64,000 bases of DNA from Phlyctochytrium arcticum (taxonomy: Eukaryota; Chytridiomycota; Chytridiomycetes; Chytridiales; Chytridiaceae). Below the pieces are notes generated by a model. The model was not told the DNA's origin, ran no database searches, and worked only from the letters and a program-made list of their open reading frames with translations. Below, one piece after another: positions 57,801 through 64,000 of this stretch. Location of the stretch: the NCBI GenBank assembly GCA_025602905.1, contig JAHLKI010000006.1, forward strand, positions 682,001-746,000, given 5' to 3'. Position 1 is the first letter of the stretch, and every line of letters starts with the position of its first letter. Made by a program: the position numbers and the translations under genes.

Positions 57801-58653
57801 TACCACAAAAAATGCACTCCCCAGCAACTCGGTATGTGGGGTTTTGTCTGCCCCCAACACGCCTGTGTCCTCTGTGACCGTAAAGCCGCTGCGGCGGGCG
57901 GCATGCTGTTCCGGTGTCACTGTTGCGCGGTGGCCTTTTGCGAAGACTGTCTTGATTTCGACAAGATTTTACCTATGGGTGATACCCTCCCCGAACTTCA
58001 ACTCCTTGGCTACGGTAAAGTCATGCAGGCCTATTTCATTCGGTGTGCCGAGTGTGTCGCGTATTATAATGCCAATCCGGATAAACTGGCTATCATGGAA
58101 AAGGATACGGAGCAGAATCGGGCACGGCTTGAACGTGGCGAATCGGATTATGATGAAAAGGCCGAGGCTGCTGCGCTGGCCCGAAAGCAAAAAGGTACAT
58201 CTTTTTTTTTTGGTTACAGGAAGGTGGAGCTAACAATATGTTTTTCTTCAATTAGCTCTACAAGCAAAATCCAAAAACTCTCACAAAACAACCATCAAAA
58301 AACCTAAATATATTCCCAAGACTCCTAGCAGGTGGGTCATGCCGGACGCTGTCTCGGCAACTCTGCCTCCACCACGGAAACCCAGGGCACCACCTAAAGA
58401 TCGGAGTGCTCCGGGTAGTGCTCCGGCTAAAATATCTGTTGGTGTCGCTGCCTTTACGTCCAGTCTTACCCCTGGTGTCGCCGTAACTTCCAGTGTTGCC
58501 CCTGATGTCGCCGTGACTTCCAGTGTTGCCCCTGGTATCGCCGTTTCCAATGGAACCCTTGGTGATGCCGCCGTTCCTTCTAATGTTACCCCTGGTGTCG
58601 CCGTTTCCAATGGAACTCTCGGTGTCGCCGCCGTTTCTTCCAACGGTGTTTGA
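54889..58653 (+). CDS. ISWI-like SNF2 chromatin-remodelling ATPase with C-terminal zinc domain
   Basis: Ten exons: 54889..55065, 55120..55320, 55378..55426, 55484..55909, 55969..56001, 56058..56225, 56290..56536, 56599..56632, 56690..58194, 58256..58653. ATP-driven nucleosome remodeller. Motifs in order: Walker A GDEMGLGKT, DEGHRIKNE, LLLTGTPLQNN, MQLRKCC, then ISTRAGGLGINL, DWNPQVDLQA and RAHRIGQTKPV. Helicase core sequence is close to ISWI. In place of HAND-SANT-SLIDE it has a PHD-like Cys/His cluster (CHECMDEKPTLDCSLC, CPQHACVLC, CHCCAVAFCEDC) and a repeat-rich tail. Two slips break exon 9: T3 at 56789-56791 (before SGFTTMLDIL) and A4 at 57723-57726 (before the zinc domain). Each fits one lost base. 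A 50-nt intron at 57696-57745 is an alternative for the second. Confidence 0.85.
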
Positions 58654-58910
58654 AGAATGCTCATATTGTTTTTTTGGGATCATTTTTTCGCGTGTACATG
58701 TGCTTTTTTGCATAGTTTTTTATTATTTACTTTCCAAACAAGTGTAATTAATAGAATTGGAAAGGGCAGGTTACTTGCACAATAAATGAAGGGAGGGAGA
58801 TAAAGATGAGGGGGAATAAGGACCCTTGGGTTTGGGAGGGGAATGTGAGGGATGGGATTTGGTAAATATACGCATGTTCAGTGTTCGAGCAGTGGACGTT
58901 GGGGCGTTTT

Positions 58911-60412
58911 TTACTTGGTAAGGTTGGAGATGACGGCTTGCGTGAACTGGGTGTTGGTAGCCTTGCCGCCCAAATCACCAGTGCGTGCCTGTGGGGAATG
59001 ACAGGTTATTTATCATCTTCTCACGACGTGATGGAAAGAAAATGGAAGACTTACGTGGTTCTCAGCAATGGTCTTGAGGACAGCCTGCTGGATGCTATCT
59101 GCGTGGGCATCCATCTTCATGTGTCGCAACATCATGACGGCGGACAACAACAAGGCCGTTGGATTGGCCAAGTCCTTTCCAGCGATATCGGGGGCAGTAC
59201 CGTGAACACTCTCAAAGATGCTAGCCTTCTGGCCAATGTTTCCGGAGGGAGTCAAACCGAGGCCACCAATGAGGCCGGCGCACAGGTCAGAGAGAATGTC
59301 ACCGTAGAGGTTGGGCATGGCCATGACGGTTGATGAGAACTTGGTGGGGTCTTGGACGATCTGGAGGCAGACACGGTCGAGAAGGACATCGTCCATCTTG
59401 ATGTCAGGGTAGTCCTTACCAACTTCTTGGGCGACTGAGAGGAAGAGACCGTCAGCGAGTTTCCTGTTGCAACGGTTAGAGATGGCCAAATAAAGGAAGC
59501 ATTCAAAAGGTGGCTTACTGAATGTTGGCCTTGTGCACAATAGTGACGCGGTCACGGCCAATAGCACGGGCGTACTCGAACGCGTAGGTGGCGCATCGTC
59601 GGGAAGCTTCTTCGGTAATCAGCTTGATACTTTGCACAACGCCATCAATGACAACGTGCTCGATTCCAGAGTACTCTCCCTCCGTGTTTTCTCGGATGAG
59701 GACAGTGTCGACGTCGTCAAAGGGAGTTTTGTATCCAACAATGGACTTGCAGGGTCGGACATTGGCGAAAAGATCAAACGTTCTAAAATTTGTCGAGGAC
59801 TCACATCAGCTCTGTGCACTCATTCAGCTATCATGAAACTACATACCGACGCAAAGTCAAGTTCATGGAAACGTGACCCTTGCCAACTGGGGTGGCCAAT
59901 GGTCCCTTCAGGGCGACCTTGTTTTTGTTGATGGAAACGAGAGAATCGTCAGGAATGGTGGTCTTTCCGTCGCGGAGAATGGGGTAAACATCCACAGATT
60001 CCCAAACCACTGGGACCTAGATCGTGCATCATTCAGCTAAGGGTTGTTTTTTCGGATCTGGGGTCTTGATCTACTTACACCCTGGGCCTCGAAAATGCTA
60101 ACAACAGATTTGGAGATCTCGGGTCCGATACCATCTCCAGGGATGAGGGTCACTATACGCTTTCCGTCCTGGTAAACCAATCAGTCAAGTGTAGACAGAT
60201 TTTATGAAGGAGGAGGTATACCGCGGTGTAAGCACCCTCGCCAGTAGCAGAAGCGAAACCACGGCGAACAAGAGGCGTTGTCTGGAAATTACGAGTAAAT
60301 CAGTTAAACTCTAGGCAAGAGTTCAAGGTGCCAGGACGACTTCTAGTCGCCCGGCATCGTTGCAATCATCACATACCTGGCGGGCAGCCCGGGCGAAAGC
60401 GTTTCGGAACAT
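58911..60412 (-). CDS. NAD-dependent isocitrate dehydrogenase, IDH2-like catalytic subunit
   Basis: Mitochondrial TCA enzyme: isocitrate to 2-oxoglutarate with NAD. Exons 60377..60412, 60222..60281, 60079..60168, 59847..60016, 59519..59782, 59055..59463 and 58911..58988 give 368 aa. The Arg-rich N-terminus [12 protein letters not shown] followed by RRGFAS is a mitochondrial presequence. Motifs: [40 protein letters not shown] (substrate-binding Arg), [34 protein letters not shown] (metal-binding Asp) and [20 protein letters not shown]. The sequence is nearer to yeast Idh2 than Idh1. Ends convergent with the ISWI-like gene and divergent from the sorting nexin across 304 bp. Confidence 0.93.
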
Positions 60413-60716
60413 CTTGCAGAGATTCTGAAAAGATCTTGAGGGTAAATCGCAAAGTCAGCAGTTCCAGAGGCACAGATCTTCCTACCGGTAGAGGGGAGGT
60501 TGGATATAGATAATCCGAGGAATCGCCAACGGGGTGAAGGATGCGATTTGAGTTCCGGTTTCGTTTCTGCAAAACACCAAATTCCGGTGGAGGGTGGATC
60601 GAGGGTGCTCGCCTTAACCGGCTCGAACAGTTAGGGCTCGCAGATGACAATCCGAAATTCCATCGCCCTTCGGAGTTGAAAGTACTCTTTGGCTGTAAAG
60701 ATAGCCGTCTGCCACC

Positions 60717-62266
60717 ATGTCTGCCGCGGATGAACCCCCACCGCCATTATCGCCGCTGTCACCGAGGGAAAAGGAACTTCCAAAACCAAAGGTGGCAGTC
60801 AGAGTGCTCAAAACTAACTTTCAAGATCCAAAAGGACCAGCCTTTGGTCTTCAACTGGAGGTATGTATACTTTCTCAAAAACAGAGTTCCAAATCACGCA
60901 CTGACATCTTGCTTAATTCAGACGATCGGACCCCCCTTCACTACCACCTTTAGCGCCCCGACACGGACCTACTTTGAATTGGAACGACTTCATCAGTACA
61001 TTTGCCGTTTATATCCTGGCCACATACCCACCTCTCTGCCACCTCTCCCTTCCCGACAAGAGGATGTTGCTAGCTTCAAGATCCGAATACGCGAATGGAT
61101 ATCTTCCTTGATGAATGAATACGGGAATGCGCCAGGCATCGTTCTCTTTGCCGAGAGTCAGTTCGAGGTAAGGGTTTCCGGACGAGTAGCACCCTGTTGA
61201 CAGATGCTCATACCTTGGATCCATCAACTCAGTTCTTTCCACCGGATGACACGCCCCAGTTAAAGAAACCCACGAGTGCAGGTGGCGGGATACTTCGTGC
61301 ACTGACGGGCGGGCGTAACGTGGCCAAAGAAGTTGATGCCTTTTTCGATTCTGCCAAAGTCACTGCCAGTACGGCAAACACGGCGCTGTCGACGTGTGCA
61401 CGCGTCGGGGACAAAGTTGCTAGGCTGGATACTGGTATGTGCCCCTCCCGCAACAGCGTAACACAGCTGATTAAGTTTATTTGTTTGACAAAAGAACTGG
61501 CAAAAGATTGCGAACAAGTGTCATCCCACATGAATGCATTTGCTCTGGTGGAAGACAAGTCTGTTATCAGGTAAGGCTTCCTAGTTGACTATCGGCATAG
61601 ACAAATGGACTAATTATGTTGTCTGATGCGCAGCGCATGTAAACGATTAGGGCGGGCGTTTGCAGCAAGTGGAAATCTGCACACTGAACAGGCTACATTT
61701 CTCTCGGGCAGCTTTGTCGAGGAATGTAAAAAGTGTCTTAAAGACACACAAACCGCGCAGGTACGTCCCTCTCTGATATAGTCTGGTGAAAGGCCCCGAT
61801 GAACCAAGTCTGGAACCATCACAGGCCGCTCTCGATCACCGCTTTGCGACACTGCAAGAGTATGACAGTTCTTGCAAGCTTACTCAGAGGAAGCTGGTCG
61901 CGCTAGATAAGATCAGGTCATCGTCAAATATCCGGCAAGATAAAGTGGATGCCGCTTTGGAAGATCTTCAAGAGGTACATCCACTTCTCGACACTTGCGA
62001 TGAACCGCCTCTAAAGCAAATCTACCCTATTTTAGGCAAAAGAAGAAGAATCCAAGGGCCGTCGATCGTTCCGGACAATCTCTGAGGTGCTCCGTCCTGA
62101 ATTTGAAAAGCACTTGGAGCAGCAAGAGAAGGATATTCAAGTTGTCATTGACCAGTATGTCAACGAGCAAATACAGCACTCGACGAGACAGCTGGAGGTC
62201 TTTAAGGCTGCCTTGAATGATATTTCATTGCTGGATGAACGTATGCGGTATCCCGAGAACCTCTAA
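60717..62266 (+). CDS. SNX-BAR sorting nexin (Vps5/Vps17-like)
   Basis: Exons 60717..60860, 60922..61167, 61233..61434, 61495..61570, 61634..61760, 61825..61974 and 62036..62266, phases consistent, 391 aa. The ATG lies in GCCACCATG. Residues ca. 22-130 form a PX-like phosphoinositide-binding domain (VAVRVLKTNFQDP, then TYFELERLHQYICRLYP, LPPLPSRQED and FKIRIREWISSL), short for the family. The rest is helical and fits a BAR dimerisation domain (AKEVDAFFDSAKVTAST, LAKDCEQVSSHMNAF, ACKRLGRAFAASG, then EFEKHLEQQEKDIQVVIDQY). Such proteins tubulate endosomes and carry retromer cargo. Assignment to a Vps5 or Vps17 branch is uncertain. Converges with the next gene, 113 bp away. Confidence 0.75.
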
Positions 62267-62379
62267 ATTTAATCCCTTCTTTGTATATACTTTTGATTTA
62301 TTGAATAATGGTTCATGCGAAGTGAAAAGATGATGATGTCTACTCTACTTTACATGTACTTCTATCTGGCTAATGTGAC

Positions 62380-63484
62380 TTAACCTAGCTTGCAGACATC
62401 TTCGGATACGATTTCGCCAATTTCAAACTCGGCATCTACATCAACAATCACCCCAGCCTTCTTGAGAACGCGTACGCACTCGTTGATGACCTTGGTGCTG
62501 ACTTCACGCGTGTCTTTGGGATACTGAACACCCGCGAACCAGGTATCAACATCAGCGGGGGGTAGATGGAACTTTTCAGCTACGTATTTAGTCGAAATGC
62601 CATCCGTCTTGTGGGAGTAGAATTCATGCGCAAACCGCGTAGTAACATCGAGGAAGTGTTGGAGAGCCGTTGGTTCTTTCAGAACCTTTTCCGTTGCTGC
62701 GAAAAGGAAAGCAGGCCATGGAGGGGTAATGTTGGACAAGTGGTGGAGTTTTCCAGAATCGTAGTATGGCTGGAAATTGGGATCAGTTACGACGGATGAG
62801 TTGTCCGATAATGCGTAGACATACCTTGGTCATGATGCGCTCCCACAGAAAGACATCGATTTTCCCTGATGTAACGCCTTCCACCAGGCCAGTAATGTTC
62901 TTCAACTCGACAAATGTGAAAGGGTCATCCCCTCCCAAAGTTCCCAAAGCAATGCCGTCTTCAGCAAACCATCCCATCTTATCGGCCAACACATATGGAA
63001 TGAGATGGCTCCCGCTTCCATACCGCGAGATGCCGATCCGCTTACCCCGGAGGGCAGGCCACGCCTCCTCCCCAGCCTCGCGAGGCAAGTTTCCGGCCGT
63101 TGCAGGATTGGACGCTATTGACCACGTAAGGGGCGATTGGACGTAGGTACCAATGATGCGCCAAGAGGGGCGGTTGTTTACAATATTGGAGATTAAGCCT
63201 TCAGTCAGCGCGATAGCAACATCGATTTCCCCGTCGTTGAGCTTGTTTGTCATCTGCAGATATGGACGCATGTCAGATACACTACTTTATGCCGTTTCAA
63301 ATGGGTAGCAGGTACTAACCTCACCGGTTCCGCCGGGACAACTGACAATCTCCACCTCCAAACCCTTTTCCTGGTAGGCATCGGCGGCCAGGGCCTGATA
63401 CAGTGGGGCCGAAAAGTGTTCTGGAACACATCCTACTCGGATCTTTTCCACGAGCACTTGCTCTTGCTGTTGCTTCTGGCTCAT
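62380..63484 (-). CDS. Periplasmic-binding-protein-like fold protein (Ca3427/NMT1-like)
   Basis: Exons 63320..63484, 62825..63253 and 62380..62769 give 327 aa without signal peptide. Type II periplasmic-binding-protein fold found as a free cytosolic protein in fungi: KIRVGCVPEHFSAPLYQALA, VEIVSCPGGTGEMTNKLNDG, EIDVAIALTEGLI, IGTYVQSPLTWSIA, RIGISRYGSGSHLI and PWPAFLFAATEKVLKE. This pattern is that of the Candida Ca3427 family, related to thiamine-pyrimidine (THI5/NMT1) and sulfonate-binding proteins. Ligand and reaction are unknown for the family. No His-rich active site as in THI5 is visible, so thiamine synthesis is not claimed. Confidence 0.8.
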
Positions 63485-64000
63485 ACTTCCTGGTACTCAA
63501 ATGCAATATCCCAGCTGATGCTGCTGCTATGATCTTTCGTACTAATCTCGTCGCCCGTCCCAATTGATCAAAACCCCCTACCTGGTAATGACAGTGTGGC
63601 GCGGGCTCAGCACGGTGTCGAAACCCGAACGCTTTGGCCCAAACAATTCCAACAACAAGCCCACCACGTTGCGAAAGTTGCCATAAGATCCGAGGCGCAC
63701 TCAGCGTAATGCGGCGTGGCCACCCTGCATCGAACGATGAACATCCTCAAGATCTCTCGGGCTACTTGGAAGAGCATGCACGCTTAAACCATCCCCGACA
63801 AGCTAATCCCTCAAGAAACTCTGTAATGGGGGAAACTCAACAGGGCGCAATCAAAGCAGACTCCAACTTGCCCAATAACCCACCGATCCGCCGCCTGCAT
63901 GGCTCCCATTCTGATACATCGGCTGCCAGTCCCTTTCTTTCGGTACATACTCCTTCTATAGACACAGCCAGTAGTCCTTGGACGGCACTAAACCTAGCTG
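63485..64000. other. Upstream region at the window's right edge
   Basis: 516 bp upstream of the binding-protein-like gene. No gene supported; any neighbour starts beyond the window. Confidence 0.4.

Noticed and set aside
1..64000. tRNA, rRNA, CRISPR arrays and bacterial-type operons
   Set aside because: No tRNA-like T-loop context with a matching acceptor stem, no rRNA sequence and no spaced repeat array were found by eye; the window is eukaryotic.

Overview
The window is nuclear DNA from a fungus, most likely an early-diverging (chytrid-like) one. Genes carry many short GT-AG introns (about 50-72 nt). There is a chitin synthase of the class IV/V/VII type with a DEK_C-like tail, a Crinkler-type (CRN) protein, a JTB-like membrane protein and a PP4 phosphatase, beside Plavaka-like, Polinton/Maverick-like and LINE mobile elements. 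No species can be named from the sequence. Coordinates given for spliced genes are the outer limits; exon limits are in the evidence.

Layout. 1-2.5 kb: 3' part of a chitin synthase. 2.8-10.7 kb: a cluster of three single-pass membrane proteins, two with extracellular kelch repeats, two with a C-terminal cytoplasmic SH3 domain. 11.4-14.4 kb: an unknown basic protein with many RRxS/T motifs. 14.5-20.6 kb: a Plavaka/CACTA-like DNA transposon with a transposase and a second gene. 20.6-25.8 kb: a truncated Polinton/Maverick-like element (integrase and protein-primed-type DNA polymerase B with slips and one stop). 26.0-27.9 kb: a CRN gene. 29.0-31.2 kb: JTB-like gene and PP4 catalytic subunit. 32.6-37.4 kb: F-box/XPA-like protein and a 20-exon citrate synthase. 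37.4-42.06 kb: a 5'-truncated LINE with an intact reverse transcriptase, a C23 tract and a tandem 3' region. 42.1-54.4 kb: RING-H2 protein, F-box protein, two C2H2 regulators, a NADAR-like protein and an ArsC-like protein. 54.9-63.5 kb: ISWI-like remodeller, NAD isocitrate dehydrogenase subunit, SNX-BAR sorting nexin and a periplasmic-binding-protein-like enzyme.

How it fits together. The two ends of the window and 29-35 kb are ordinary housekeeping genes, closely packed and divergent or convergent. The 14.5-28 kb island and the 37.4-42 kb stretch are mobile-element territory. The CRN gene sits directly beside the Polinton remnant. Citrate synthase and isocitrate dehydrogenase are both TCA-type enzymes but lie 21 kb apart and are not an operon. 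Several reading frames are interrupted by single-base slips, each inside a short A or T run, including in the conserved ISWI-like gene; this suggests that at least some are assembly errors rather than decay.
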